DNA from: Chiua virens
Taxonomy: Eukaryota > Basidiomycota > Agaricomycetes > Boletales > Boletaceae
DNA: 64,000 nt
Reading direction: 5' to 3'
NCBI GenBank assembly: GCA_019787685.1
Contig: JAHNUO010000033.1
Coordinates: 1-64,000 of the forward strand
Shown here: one piece after another, positions 23,857-36,260 of the stretch
Position numbering within the stretch: position 1 is the stretch's first letter
How the letters are laid out: each line of letters opens with the position of its first letter
The notes under the pieces: generated by a model
Database searches by the model: none
What the model saw: the letters and a program-made list of their open reading frames with translations, nothing else
What the model was told of the DNA's origin: nothing
Translations under genes and position numbers: made by a program

Positions 23857-24190
23857 GTCTTGACGGTGTCGGTCGACGGCGAGTGGGGTGTCGTGTATCG
23901 CAGCAGCGATGATAGGGGACACTTGGTAAGAGCGGCAAGTTGCAGAATTTCAATCTCCGACTGAATCACACCAAGGGCCATCCACGCTCGACGCCAGCAA
24001 CGGTACCTCAAACACACGAAGAACGGTGAGTGCTGGTGACCATACGTCGTTGCATGTTTATAGGTCATTCTGGCCCTTTGTTCATGCGAATCCGCGATTC
24101 ATATCGGTCTGCTACGCGCTGGATGGGCTGGCCTCTGTTTGGATGCTCTATCGGATTGAACACGTAGCTGATGCTTCTCGCAGATAAACA
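23857..24190. promoter_or_regulatory. Shared divergent promoter of RPL14 and RPL8
   Basis: These 334 bp separate the start codons of two 60S ribosomal protein genes, so the arrangement parallels RPS22/RPS17. A CTTCTCGCAG string just before the uL2 ATG could be the acceptor of a leader intron. No known regulatory motif is clear. Confidence 0.5.
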
Positions 24191-25185
24191 ATGGGTCGGG
24201 TCATTAGGGCACAAAGACGCTCGCACGCCATTGTACGCTGCATGCTGCATCATCAGTCTTTTCCCCTACTCAACGCGATACTTTCCTGATAGTTCAAGGC
24301 GCACACTCACCACAACAAGGCACCCGCCAAGCTTCGCACTCTCGACTTTGCAGAACGTAATGGTTACATCCGTGGAATCGTCAAGGAAATCATTCACGAT
24401 CCTGGCCGGTAAGCTTGCATCGATCCTTGATGGCAAGCGTTCACTCGTCTTGATTAGCGGGGCACCCCTCGCACGTGTCGTCTTCCGCGACTCCTACCGC
24501 TACAAACATCGCCAGGAAACCTTCATTGCTACCGAGGGTCTCCACACTGGTGCTTTTGTCTACTGCGGAAAGAAGGCCACTCTCACTGTCGGCAATGTCC
24601 TTCCTGTGGGCCAATGCCCCGAAGGTACTATTATATGCAATGTGGAAGAAAAGGTTGGCGATCGTGGTGCACTCGCTCGCACATCTGGAAACTATGCTAC
24701 CATCATCGGTCACTCTCCTGAGGACAACAAGACCCGTATCCGTCTCCCCAGTGGTGCAAAGAAGACAGTTCCTGCAAGCGCGCGTGCGACAGTCGGCATT
24801 GTTGCTGGTGGAGGCCGTATCGATAAGCCTCTACTCAAGGCTGGTCGTGCATACTACAAATACAAGGCCAAGCGCAACAGGTACGAAGGGGCCGTTGGCT
24901 TGACGAAGGAAGACAGCTGATACCCTCTTCTTTTAGCTGGCCTCGTACTCGTGGTGTTGCCATGAACCCTGTTGATCACCCTCACGGTGGTGGTAATCAC
25001 CAGCACATCGGTAAAGCCTCCACGATCGCCCGTTCGGCTGTTCCTGGACAAAAAGCTGGTCTCATTGCTGCCCGTCGGGTACGTAGATATCTCATCTATA
25101 TTCCCCGAGTTGCGAATTCTAAGCATACCGATCCGTTTTCCAGACTGGTCTGTTACGTGGTACGGTCAAGGTCAAAGAAGTATAA
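24191..25185 (+). CDS. RPL8: 60S ribosomal protein uL2 (yeast L2, human L8)
   Basis: Exons 24191-24232, 24293-24408, 24458-24880, 24937-25078 and 25144-25185 give 254 residues, identical in length to the yeast protein. It starts [14 protein letters not shown] and has [19 protein letters not shown]. In the conserved peptidyl-transferase-centre loop it carries [18 protein letters not shown], with the key histidine in [10 protein letters not shown]. It ends [20 protein letters not shown]. uL2 helps assemble the subunits and peptidyl transferase centre. Introns are 60, 49, 56 and 65 nt with consensus ends; all splice sites are forced by the conserved protein. Confidence 0.98.
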
Positions 25186-26790
25186 GCGGCATGCTCGCTC
25201 TATGTTTTTACCTACGCATCATTCATTATGCTTCACTACACCAACCCCAAAAATCTTGTATGGCATTGCATATACTCCACGATGATGCCATGTGATGTGT
25301 GCACTTTACTCAGGATCGGCAGACACAGCTTGTTCATTGCGCATCAAGGCTACGTGATCTGAGAAATTGCTGGCCGCAACTCTGCGTATTATTACCACTA
25401 AAATGGCACTAGACCAAACTCTGAACTTAGCGAATATGGACCATGCATTGCAAGATTTTCTAAAGAATCGACACGCACTACAGTATCCGACGCGCTGAAT
25501 CGAGTTTCCAGTTGTTCCGATTGGATATCTCCGCTATTGGCCCATGGGGCCGTATGCCGTGGTCATGTCAATCCTACGCCGGATCCGTCACTATGCCCGG
25601 ACACCAAATGGAAGATTCATTGACGGATCAGACTTGTGTCTTCTATTTCCAGGTAGGCGCGTGTGAGTATTACACGGCAATAAATGACAGTGCATGCAAA
25701 CTTCCTGGCGGAACTTGACGACCACCGTTGAACGTCACTTTGAACCTGAAAGCCTCCTTTGGCCGGATTCGACACCCAAATTTCTCAACGCTCATTGTGG
25801 CCTCCACTTCGATTAGCATGCTCATTTCTACGAATGGTGCGTCTCTCTGAGACCTGTGGAAATAACTACCAACCGAACAGTGCAAGTTGACTAGTCTACT
25901 GGGTCCATTACTCCTTTTCAGGAGACGTATACGTACCTATGTACGATCAAAGAAGGATAAGATCGAGGGACTCGAATGCCCTTTCATCCTTTCTTTCAGC
26001 AACGACGGGTTGATCGTATCGCGACCGGAGTCCATATGGATACTTCCGGCTTCTTCGAGTTTGCATATTGTAGCTCCTTTGCTCTTCTTGCTACTAGTAC
26101 CTTTCTTCTGTTATCACGCTCACTGAGAGAGAGCCACTCGTGTATATAAACGCCCTCCTTTACACCAAATATCATCAGTTTCCCCTCGAAGTCTCTCCCG
26201 TCGCGAATCCGTTTCAGTGTCGAATCGACTCGGATCGAATCGAGCTAAGTCTACAGTTTATCATTTACACATCTATTTTCTTTTATCGAGCTTTGGATCT
26301 CACCAACCAACGATCCGAAGGATACACTGCAGAAGTTAATTCAGCATAGCATCAAGGAAAAAGAGATTATTTGTCAGTGGGTAGTACAAGGAGAGGCCAG
26401 CGGCGGGTGTGAAGTTCAAGGAATTGAAGATTCACCTACGATGCTGGCACGGGGTTGGCTTCCGATCCGACCTGCAAAAAACTTGCTGTCTTTGGGAGGA
26501 ATGGGGGCCTTTGTCAGGAACGTGAAAGCACACATCCCCCTGAGGTGGATATGCTTAAGTGCGAAAAGACATTCCCGGTGAAAGAAGCCGCGACGCACCA
26601 TCGCCGGTATTGTGCAGGCTTGGGCACAACGTAGCTTGAATCCCGGTCGTGTGGATCCTTTACTGAAGTACTTTATTCTGTTCCCGTGTGGTAGAAGGCA
26701 AAAGTACATGCAAGATGAGATTTAGGCATCAGTACCACATGCATTATGAAAAAGTCAGTCTACTGTAACAGCCTAAAACGTCCACCCCGT
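25186..26790. other. Intergenic stretch without a confident gene
   Basis: The stretch is 1.6 kb long and contains only short frames. A plus-strand frame at 25887-26126 ends in a hydrophobic run (IVAPLLFLLLVPFF), which could be a fragment of a membrane protein. I found no splice model that joins it to anything recognisable. Confidence 0.35.
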
Positions 26791-27767
26791 TCAATCCACG
26801 TCCATAGAGGGTGCACCACCGCCTGCCCCACGCCGATTGCGCCCACCTTTCCTTCCACCACGTTTCCACAACGAGACTTCCGGTCGAGAGTTGTTCTGCT
26901 GACTGTACACCTTGGGATCTGCCCCTGGCGGTGCAACGAGGACGCTGGCGCGAGGATCCGAATTCATGATCGAGTCCGAGCGCATTTTTCTGATCAAGGA
27001 AGCCGGTTCGTATGGCTGGAAGGATTGCAAGTCCAAGACTTACGATTCTGCATTGTTACTTCCATTCATCAACACATCCACGCTCCCATTCTCGTCGACC
27101 ACACCAAGCCTTCCAGTAAGACCCACTGACTGTACACCAACGATCTTCACGTGGAGTATACGACCATCGGCAGGTTGGTTGTCAAATTTGGTCACGGCGG
27201 CTACAGCATGTGCAACCTGCTTGAAAGTCAGTCGGACGGTCACTTCGTCCGATGTTTTCTTGGTCCCAAAATCAGAGGAAATGATTGGACCACAACGTTG
27301 GAAAATAGCCTGTCGGATATCAGAATATACTTTGAAACGAAAATGGGCGAGACGAACCTCGACATCGGCAGGTGTGGTTCCCTTTACCAAACCTTCGACC
27401 TCTACAACATTTCCATTGCCACTGGCGCTTGCCCCTTTGATACTTATGCCACCTGCCGCAGTCGCTTCTCTGATGGCGCGCTGGACGAGGGACGAATCGG
27501 GTTTGCGGGGGGTTGAAGCAGAAGCAGACAATCGAGAGGATAGCGAGGGCTTGAGGAGTTCTTCATACATGTCATGGGACCATTGGGCGTCTGAATCGCC
27601 TTTTGGGGGTCGAGAAGGACGGATCTGGAGCGCACGTTTGGCAGGTTTATTTATACAGGCTCGGATGCGAATCGTAGGGTACGCACATAGGGCGAGTTTC
27701 GGGTTGCAGACTTTGGACGGACGGGGCCACCGTCGGTGGTGGTGGAGATGCGTGCGAGGAGGGACAT
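26791..27767 (-). CDS. RRM-domain RNA-binding protein, Yra1/Mlo3/Aly-like
   Basis: Exons on the minus strand are 27767-27687, 27624-27358, 27309-27044 and 26989-26791, giving 270 residues. A single RRM starts near residue 100 (NVVEVEGLVKGTTPADVE) and continues after a 48-nt intron with AIFQRCGPI, TVRLTFKQ and FDNQPADGRILHVKI. The FDNQ..DGR.L.VK pattern is typical of the Aly/REF family of mRNA-export adaptors. The C-terminus is rich in Arg and Gly (KRGGRKGGRNRRGAGGG) and ends SMDVD, compatible with RNA and exporter contacts. The family is likely and the exact orthology is not certain. The gene is divergent from ERV14. Confidence 0.85.
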
Positions 27768-27978
27768 GATGATGGTATTACAGGAAAGAAAACGCGTTCG
27801 ACTTGCTGTATGTATTTGTTTGGCCCGTGGCAGAAAACAGCGTGCGTCAACACTTGCACTCGACCTCATCGTCGTGCACAACAGTGAGCTCAACGTTCAC
27901 CCTTCTCCCCATCCAAAGACGCGCAGCAAGTATTCCTCACGCAGATTCATCGAATTTTCATCACTGGGTTGAATCAAC
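27768..27978. promoter_or_regulatory. Compact divergent promoter of the RRM gene and ERV14
   Basis: Only 211 bp separate the two start codons, the fourth head-to-head pair in this gene-rich part. I see no diagnostic binding site. Confidence 0.45.
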
Positions 27979-28666
27979 ATGGGTGGAGCTGGTGCGTCTT
28001 TAGCGCGCACGTTTTCGAGCCTTGATTCTATTTCACCTCTTCAATAGGTTGGCTGTTCCTTTTCTCGGTCCTTATGGCCGCTGGGCTGCTCTTCACGATG
28101 GTCTTTTTCGTATGTTTCCCCCGTCTTGTCCGAAAAAAACCAAAACGTCTTCTTACATGTAATACTAGATCATCATGTTCTCCGACCTCGAATGCGACTA
28201 CATCAACCCCATAGACCTCTGTAACAAACTGAACCAGGTATTTGGATCTTGACTCAATTTTGCATAGTTCCCTCACCATGTGGAACGTCTAGTTTGTTCT
28301 ACCAGAAAACATTGCACACGCGCTCCTCACTATTCTTTTCTTACTCTCGGGTCAATGGGTAGCATTCATGCTCAATCTTCCCCTCGTGCTCTATAATGCG
28401 AACAAGTACGTGTCATATCACCACTCGCCTTCCACGTTGTTTATCACACATGGGTAGGATACGAAAGAAGAACCACATGTATGACGCCACCGAAATTTTC
28501 CGCACGCTCTCTGGCCACAAGAAAGAGAGCTTCATGAAACTAGGTTTCTACCTTTTGTCTTTCTTCTATTATCTGTACCGGTGTGTATCACCTTTGTCTA
28601 TCCCTACTTTTGACCCTCATCGTCCCCTCTAGCATGATCGTCGCACTTATTTCAGAGAGCGAATGA
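27979..28666 (+). CDS. ERV14: Cornichon-family COPII cargo receptor
   Basis: Cornichon proteins pack membrane cargo into COPII vesicles at the ER. Six exons (27979-27991, 28048-28109, 28169-28237, 28293-28405, 28458-28580, 28633-28666) give 137 residues against 138 in yeast. The protein starts MGGAGWLFLFSVLMAAGLLF and continues FFIIMFSDLECDYINPIDLC. It then has the IFRTLSGHKKESFMKLGFYL loop and ends RMIVALISE. Three to four hydrophobic segments are visible. Introns are 52-59 nt. This is the last recognisable host gene before the repeat compartment. Confidence 0.97.
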
Positions 28667-30743
28667 TTTCCCAGACCTCTCCTTGGGTGTGGAATCGTAC
28701 GGCGAGGCTCTACTTACATGAGATCGTACATGATATAGGTTCTGATTTATGTGAGTAATACAGTGGAAAGTTGACCCTTTTCCCAATGCATCAGTGCTGC
28801 AAAAATAGAATCTTTGTTTGTCGCTATGTGACTCGGATTGTGGTGAGGCAAAAGAGGGAGGGAAACTAAGCTAGGTGTAGGTGAAGGGACTTCGTGCCTT
28901 TCGCCCGTAATCTGTGAGAACCTAAGGATGGGGGAGATGGGAAACACTTCGCACGCAGTTGGTCGTGGGTGGGTGAAAAGAAAGGAAGATGCTCGGTACG
29001 AATCCTGCCTGTCTGACATCCTCAATGATGTTCAACTTGGCGTCAAAGACCCTGTTGAGGTCACTCTGGACCTTGGTGCCATTCATATAATTAGCTAAAT
29101 AATACTTTCAATTATATTGGTGCTAAAGATTTTATTCTACTTCTATATAGATGTCATAATATAGTACTGACTTACTAACTCAGGAAGGCTGACTGTGTTG
29201 GCAGAGACCCAAGTTGCTTGATCCTTCACTACATCATAAGTTAGAGACTCATTAAGATTCTGATTTATATAGTATAAGCAAAGGGTATCTTAGAAAGAGT
29301 TATCAAGGGAGGGTGAGAGTACCAGTGATGAACTTGCCAGTGTGGATATTATTGATTTCTTCATTGATTCTGTTGTGAAACTAAACCAGAAACAATATCA
29401 ATGAAGAAACAGGGCAAGACAACTAACCAGAAGAGTCACAATGAGAGTAAGAGTGAGGCTTCCTCAATTCAGGCTGCTTAGAGACTCTGAACAAATGGAT
29501 GAGACTGAGGTAGGTCAGTCGCAATCCTACTGTATATATAGTGTCTGAGTATAGGTTTTAGGGCAGGTGGAAAGTATTAGTAATGAAGAGTTGTATGATG
29601 ATAAGAAGAGGGAATCAGCCAATGGTGTTAAAGGTATAAAGACAAGAAGATAACAAGAATAGTAGCCAATTGGAAAGTTCTGAAGAGGTGTCATGTGCAT
29701 TGGGTCATGTGACTAGAAAGATAAGAACTGATGTAGGAGCATGAAAAGGGAAACAATGATTTGAAGTACATGTGAGCACCTACCTTCTAGGGCTAAGTGT
29801 AGTAAAGTTAGTGTAAAGGTGTATGAAATCATAACAGATTCCATCAGTAAATCACACATTCCTTTAGAGGGATCCCTAGGTCTGTCAAGCAACCATAGTT
29901 TCACAGTGAGGTCTAGGCTGGATAGCCACTCCAAGAACTGTATTTTCTATGAATTACTATGGTCTACTATGAAAAGTATCCAAATGAACATTTAAGTCCA
30001 ACTCTACAACACTTTACAAGGCTGGCAAAGAAACTTGTCAACTAAGAGCTATCTCACACCTGGGCCTGCTAGCATGCACACTCTAAAGTCAGAGACAATC
30101 ATAGACTCACTTCTTGAACTTGAGCAGAAATTGAAAGCAAACAATAATTTGTCCATATCAGGAAAACAAAGAGTGCTACTTAATGCCTAACTATTCACAT
30201 GGCCCTATGAGCAACCCTAGACCCCTGAGAGCAAGCTATCCATTTCACTCAATTTTAAGCCTAAACTCATAAAACAAAAACAAAAGCAACAAATAATATC
30301 AGAGACCTCCACATGGAAAGCATTGTATTTGTAGCATCAGTCTGAACACAGCCTCAGTGAGTAATTCAAGAAAAATTAACAATAGTATCAGTCAGAGCAA
30401 GAAGTAGTAGGCAACTTGACTCAGCATTTCCTGGACCTTGGATATGGCCAAGGTACACTGATAGGGAAACAAGCAATCTCAGTAACTGATACAACATTAG
30501 AAAGAGCAAGAAAGAGTGAACAGCACACTTAAGAAGAAGAGGGCCTATTGTTAAAAATCATATGGATGATATGTGCACAATATCTTATTGTGCATGATCA
30601 AGATGCTGTGGAGTGGGCCACAGATGCTAATGACTGAATAGTTACCATATAAGGGTCAAGATAAGTGACAATTTCAAACAAGAGACCTGGACTATCTTTC
30701 AGGGTCCAGGAATGTCCAAGCTGTGCTTTGCATTGCTGACCTA
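28667..30743. other. Compartment boundary and unassigned decayed sequence
   Basis: From 28667 to about 29085 the sequence still has CpG and may include the ERV14 3' region. A short open stretch at 28985-29085 (YESCLSDILNDVQLGVKDP) is of unknown origin. From about 29100 onward the base composition turns AT-rich and CpG nearly vanishes. 30001-30600 contains no CG dinucleotide at all. No family is recognisable between 29100 and 30743. Confidence 0.5.
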
Positions 30744-31108
30744 CAGTGGGCAACAAAACTGTTGCAATGTCTAACCCTAACATGATGGGCATAGGATACC
30801 ACAAACACTCATGGGAATTTCACTTAGCTTTGATGAGACCAAATAAAATACAAATCTTTGGCTATAAATTGGCCTCTGGGTCATGTGATTTGGCCAAGTG
30901 GCTGTGAAGATATTGCCATTTTAAGTCACTCTAGTCATTACAACAGTTTTGTTGCTGATATCATGGGTATGGTAATTAGTATCATGTATATCCTTTGGCC
31001 TTGATAACCTCCTGAACCCTCCTGAGCATACTCTAAATCAACCTTTGATACTCCTCTGCCCCAATCTCATACCACTCTGCTTGAATCCTTTTTCAAAGTT
31101 CCAATATT
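30744..31108 (-). mobile_element. Tc1-type transposon D, truncated 3' end
   Basis: The element starts after a TA at 30742 with CAGTGGGCAACAAAACTGTT. A ~220-bp subterminal arm ends near 30963 with TTGTTGCTGAT. The last ~145 bp are the C-terminal end of a Tc1 transposase on the minus strand, matching 40021-40160 of element A. The rest is missing because an LTR begins at 31109. Confidence 0.8.
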
Positions 31109-31813
31109 TGTTATGATTTACTCTTTTCTTTCTTTTCTTTGCTTGATTCACTATGCTTGTCTATGCTTTCCTTGCTACACTTATCTTTGTTTTTACCCTT
31201 TACCCACACACGCTATACAGTGTCCCTTATCACTGATGTACCTAGTTCGACTTATAGTGTTCTGTTTATTCTATTTTGCATCCAATTCCATTGTATGTTA
31301 ACCATTCTTTTCTTGTCATTCTTCAATGGCATTACCTTTATCATTTCATCTTCATCACTGTCCACTGTGCTTGCATTGTACAATTCCTTTTGTTCCATTT
31401 ATGATTGTTTTGCTCTTCTTGGAACATTCTTTGCCCTCGTTTGTCTCTCACTATATAAACTGTATGACAATATTCCTGTACTTTAGTCTTGATCTCCTCA
31501 ATTATACCTGAGTGTCATTTTAACTCCTTCTTGTCCACCCTTTACCTAAGGGAAGTCACTCATTGCATTGACCAACATCTTCACTCCTCATTCACCTTGA
31601 TCATCCTTGTTGCCTTGGGTATAGATTCCTGATAGCATACCTCAGCAACACCTGAGTTCCTTTGTCTTATCAATAGTCTATGCTAGCTGATTTACCCTTG
31701 ACCCTCAGTCTTTGTACCTCACACACTAGTGGTGGTTGTTTAAGTTATTGTAGCCACTAGGATACTTGGGAGCTTTTGAGTCTACACTAGGCCCTACCTG
31801 GGACTATTGTAAT
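31109..31813 (+). mobile_element. Gypsy chromovirus LTR (copy a)
   Basis: The 705-bp LTR begins TGTTATGATTTACTC and ends GACTATTGTAATA. It belongs to the same family as the LTRs at 36261, 44822/52797 and 44916/52193. A TATATAAA box near 31451 lies about 30 nt upstream of TTTAGTCTTGATCT, the presumed start of the transcript. No matching target duplication flanks it, so it is either one LTR of a larger element or has lost a flank. Confidence 0.8.
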
Positions 31814-32335
31814 AGTTGTGAGTGAATTGCAGTTATAAATATAGGCAAATCAATCCACCTGTGACTAGTAATGAGGCCCCTATGACAATGAAGCATTTGC
31901 TTGAGGTAGTGGCTTGATATAAATAAAAAATGAGAAAGGGGGAAAGAAGGTCCTGTTGATTTTGAGAGAAGTTGTGGATGAGTTGCAGCTGCAAAATTAA
32001 ATAAATTGACTTACATATGACTGGTAATAAGGCCCCTGTAATTGCAAAGCATCCACTTGAGATGGTGGCTTGATATAAGGCAAAAAGAGGTGAAAGAGGT
32101 AAAAGAAGTGATGGCAATGTCAGGACCTGTTGAGGATGATTCATGGGCCTGAAAGCATGTGAACCAACTCTAACAGGACTGGAGATGATGTTCCTACAAT
32201 GGTGAGATAATTGGAGGAGATGGGAGATATAACCCAGGGGTAAAACCTGCATGGGTACAGGAATGGGTATCATACCCATACCCATTTCCATGGGTGCTGT
32301 ACCCATGCAGGGCCATCTCCTATGGCTCTCCCACT
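31814..32335. repeat. Imperfect tandem duplication (~140 bp) and short palindrome
   Basis: Blocks 31814-31950 and 31966-32100 are diverged copies of each other (shared GGTAATAAGGCCCCT-like and GTGGCTTGATATAA strings). Further on, 32250-32320 is an inverted repeat built on CCTGCATGGGTACAG and its complement with TGGGTATCATACCCA at the centre. It resembles a miniature version of the MITE at 45414. Confidence 0.55.
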
Positions 32336-33236
32336 CCTTCTTACAAGAAAGAACAAGACCCTGACACCATGGATGTTGATGCTACTGGTATCCATGTCCA
32401 CTGATGTTGAATGAAAGCAATACATTGCTCAAAACCTTTGTTTCTGTCATTGAACCCATCAATCCCCTACCCTCATTTCCTCAACATGCCCTTTCCCACT
32501 TTCCAAGAAAGTGCACAAGGCTGAACCAAAACCTGAACCTATTCCTGTCCTGTAGGAGGTAGACAATGATGACAACTCAATGAGCATTAACAAAGTTTCC
32601 ATGCCCATCACAGGTTTTAAAGGAGGAAGACCAATTCAATGGTGGTATTTTCCTATTCTTGTAACCATGTAATAGTAGCTGAACTTTTTTCCAAATAAAT
32701 GCAAATCACTATTTGCTTGAGTTTAGCTGCTACCTTGAAAGATGTTGAAACCCATGCCCTCATCAACTTAGGAGCTGGGATCAATTGCATCAACTGGCAC
32801 TGGCACTACATCCAGAAGAACAAATTCCCCAAGGATTGACTGATGACATCTATTCTAGTGTGGAACATCAATTAAATCTCAAACAAAAATGGTGATATTA
32901 AATTCACCACCATACTCCACCTCACCCTTGGGCAATGTGTCAAATTCTACATTATCCACTGTGGAACTGAGAACATAATTCTTGGCCTTCCATGGTTAAA
33001 AGCAACAAATCCTGTCCTCAATTGGGTTGCCAAAACTATCATGATCTCCACCACCAACCACTATCAATGAACCTCAATGCTCTACCAAGCTTGCCTACCC
33101 TTCCCCAGTAATTCTCCTTTGCCACATCAATGTCAATCCCATTTGGGATGACAAAATCTATGATTACCTTGATGCCCAGACTGGGGAACACTTTCTCTCT
33201 AAATCTGTAACTGCTATAGGAGTTGGGAACTCCCTA

Positions 33237-33911
33237 CAGTTGTAGCCTGCATTTTTCCCACTTTTCAGCATGTCCTACCACTCCCTGTCCTATCTCCTAT
33301 CAACTTTATATCAGTCTAGTTTTGTTGTAGCATTTACAGATAATCTGAGTCAATCTAAGTCCAATCCAAGTCAATGTGATTCAATCCAGTTTCATTGTAT
33401 GTGTTCCATTTTATCTACTCTATTCAATTGAACCTTATTGAGGTTGTTCCTATTGTAACACACTTTTTCTTTCATTACCTACAAGGTTTTGACATTCCTT
33501 TCTTATATACCCATCATACATTGATCCTGTATGTTTTTATAGGGTCAGATTGCTTTTTACAGTCTTGGGTTGTGCCCAGGACTATAAAACTATGTTTTTT
33601 TGGACATTTCAATACATCTTTCTGTATTCAGGGGGTTGCCTGTCTACTCTTTTGTGTGTGAAAGGGGCTGGGCATCATTTCTTGTCATTTATTTCACCTT
33701 GTCTCATCATTCTCTGGCTCCCCATTATCTTGGGTTACCTTTACATTGTCTTCACTCTATCCAGATTGCCTTTCCCACAGTTGTCTTTCATTCCAGATTA
33801 CATAGCAAACTTTAGAATGCATCAACAAACCCTTACTCCTCAATCCTTCTACTACAACCCCCCTTGGGACACACCTATTGCTCCATCTTTCTCATTACAC
33901 ACATTAGTTTT
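33237..33911. mobile_element. 675-bp insertion in G1 between protease and RT
   Basis: G1 and G2 align on both sides of this block but not inside it. The block is flanked by the 5-bp repeat CTACA (33232-33236 and 33912-33916), as expected for a target duplication. It has no recognisable protein. Its type is unknown; a solo LTR of another family is possible. Confidence 0.55.
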
Positions 33912-35066
33912 CTACACTGTGTCATGTGTGCTAGACAACACTTTGTCCACATGGTCCAACCCAAAAAGCTCACCAATGCTATTACCCTGGCTGCCACTGT
34001 AGCAAAACCCAAAGTCACACACTCTTTAGAGTACACTAAATTTGCTTTGGTTTTTGTAAAGGGACCCTTCAACTAGATGCCTCTGTTTCAGTCCTGTGAC
34101 CATGAAATCCATGTCAAGGAGACCTTTGTTCCTAAGGTTGGGAGGGTCTACCCACTTTTCTGAGAAGAACAGAAAGCCACTAATGAATTTATTAACAAAT
34201 ACCTTGCAAATAACAACATTTGCCCTTCAAACTCCCCACAAGCCTTCCTTTTCTTCTTCATCAAGAAAAAGGATGGCAAACTTCACCCATGTTAGGACTA
34301 TTGCTACTTGAATGAACACACTATTGGTGACACCTACCTCCTTCTGCTCATCTCCAACCTCATTGACAAGCTCAAAGATGCTAAGCTTTTCATCAAGTTT
34401 AATATCTGTATTAACAGTGAAAAGCCATGTTCATCACTCACTGTGATTACTTTGAACCCATGGTCATGTTTTTTGGATTGATCAACTTCCTGGCCACCTT
34501 CCAGCACTTCATGAATAACTCCTTCTGTAACATGATCACTGAAGGATGGCTTGTCATCTCATGAATGACCTCTTTATCTTCTCTGAGGATGATGCCACCC
34601 ACACCAAGCACACTAAACATGTCCTAGCCCACATGAAGGAGCTTGACCTTTACCTTAAGCTTGAGAAATGCAACTTTGCTACCTTAGAAGTTGAATACCT
34701 TGGGATGATCACATGACCTGAAGAACTTGCCATGGACCCTGTCAAGGTTGCCAGAATTGCTAACTGGCCAACTCTTGCCAAGCTCAAGAATGTTTGCTCC
34801 TTTATGGGGTTTGCTAACTTTTATCATTATTTCATCCCTAACTACTCCATCCTTGCTTGCTTCCTTATCAATCTCATCAAGAAGGATGCCCCTTAACCAT
34901 GGGGCCCCAGCAAATATCTGTCTTCAAACACCTCAAAAAGGCTTTTACCTCAGATCCAGTACTCTGTTTCCTGGATACCTCCTGTGCCTTTGCTATCACT
35001 ACAAATGCCTCTAATTTACCTCTGGAAATGTTATTTTTCAAACCAATGAAAATGGAGAATGGCATC

Positions 35067-36048
35067 TGTAACAACCTAGAACAAACGAAGGACTCAGAGT
35101 GATGAAGTGAATGGTACTAGATAATATGATGATCAAAGAGCAAGTAATGTCCAACGAGTGAGGCAAGAACTATGGAGAAAGACTTAGTCAGAAACTATTG
35201 AAAAAAACCCAAAGGTGAACTTTGTTAGAGTTCCCTGGGTGCTGCATTCACATCTTATATACTAAAAGACATTGGAGTATGAATTGGAGTATGAAATACA
35301 TAGATAAGTAATAGTGTCCCGATTGGATGATAAGGTGCTTACAAGCACAGCTCCAGCTTTCTTAGTACTTGATTACCTCTGGTTATGTAGTTTCCCAATA
35401 TCCATCCCACTCAGCATTTAGTCATTCTTTGTTTCTCCATATTATTCATCTCCTTGCTCTGTGACTAATCACTCTGTTTCCTCCAAGTATATAAATCATA
35501 GTTACTTTCATTGTAACTTCAGTCTGAATATTAGTTTATTTTGTATGACTTACTCTAAATACTCTGAGAAGACCTTGATGGTCTTCACTCTGCTCGACTC
35601 CACTTTATGTGTTGAGTCTTACTTTGACCTCCATTCTCCGCATGTCTGTAAATACAGAGACAGACTGTGACAAGGGTGCACCACATATGGTGAAGCCAAG
35701 TCCTGTCTGATGCTACAACTCTGGAGATCCAGAGTTGGCAACCTCCAAGTTGCATGGTCTCTAACAGGTGTGAATACATGAGGAACACATGAGGTGCACA
35801 GGTATCTGGTGGTAATATGTGTGGTTAAGGCATGGTATGTGAGTTATAGATAAAGGCATGTGTTGTGCATGGATTATGACAGTGTATGATAACATGTGTC
35901 TAATGATGAATCATAGTAAGTCATAATGTGGCGGCCAATGGGGTTAGGTCCTGAGGACAGCTTGACATGAGGCAAGATATGCCATGATAATTAATAGAAA
36001 GAGTTGAGGAAAAGCAAAAGCTTGATGAGTGAAACTGTGATTGTAACA
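35067..36048. mobile_element. Solo LTR with 5-bp target duplication, itself interrupted
   Basis: The LTR starts TGTAACAACCTAGAAC and ends GATTGTAACA. The flanks are GCATC at 35062-35066 and GCATC at 36049-36053, an exact target duplication inside the RNase H of G1. A related 442-bp LTR lies at 40922. This copy is longer because about 500 bp of other sequence lies inside (about 35350-35770). Confidence 0.85.
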
Positions 36049-36260
36049 GCATCCCTGTTCTTACCTTTTCCAGTTATTTAATGCTATCAAACAAAACTAA
36101 GGTATCTACAATTATAAACTCCTAGTAATCATTTATTCTCTGAAAGCCTAGTGCCATTACTTCCATGGTAACTTTGTCCCAAACACCATCTTCTCTGACC
36201 ACAAGAACCTAACATATTTCTGTCAACCCCCAAACCTTAATTGCCATCAGGCCCAGTGGC

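Noticed and set aside
26912..27769. A 285-residue plus-strand frame
   Set aside because: It is antisense to the RRM gene, whose spliced minus-strand product has a complete RRM.
30001..30600. Horizontal transfer as the reason for the composition change at 29 kb
   Set aside because: The change is explained by loss of CpG in repeated DNA; younger insertions inside the same block keep normal CpG.
31113..31511. Leu/Phe/Cys-rich frames that look like membrane proteins
   Set aside because: They lie inside a Gypsy LTR; the hydrophobic look comes from T-rich LTR sequence.
33395..34002. A 150-residue membrane-like frame
   Set aside because: Most of it lies in a non-coding insertion within G1 and its last part runs into decayed pol sequence.
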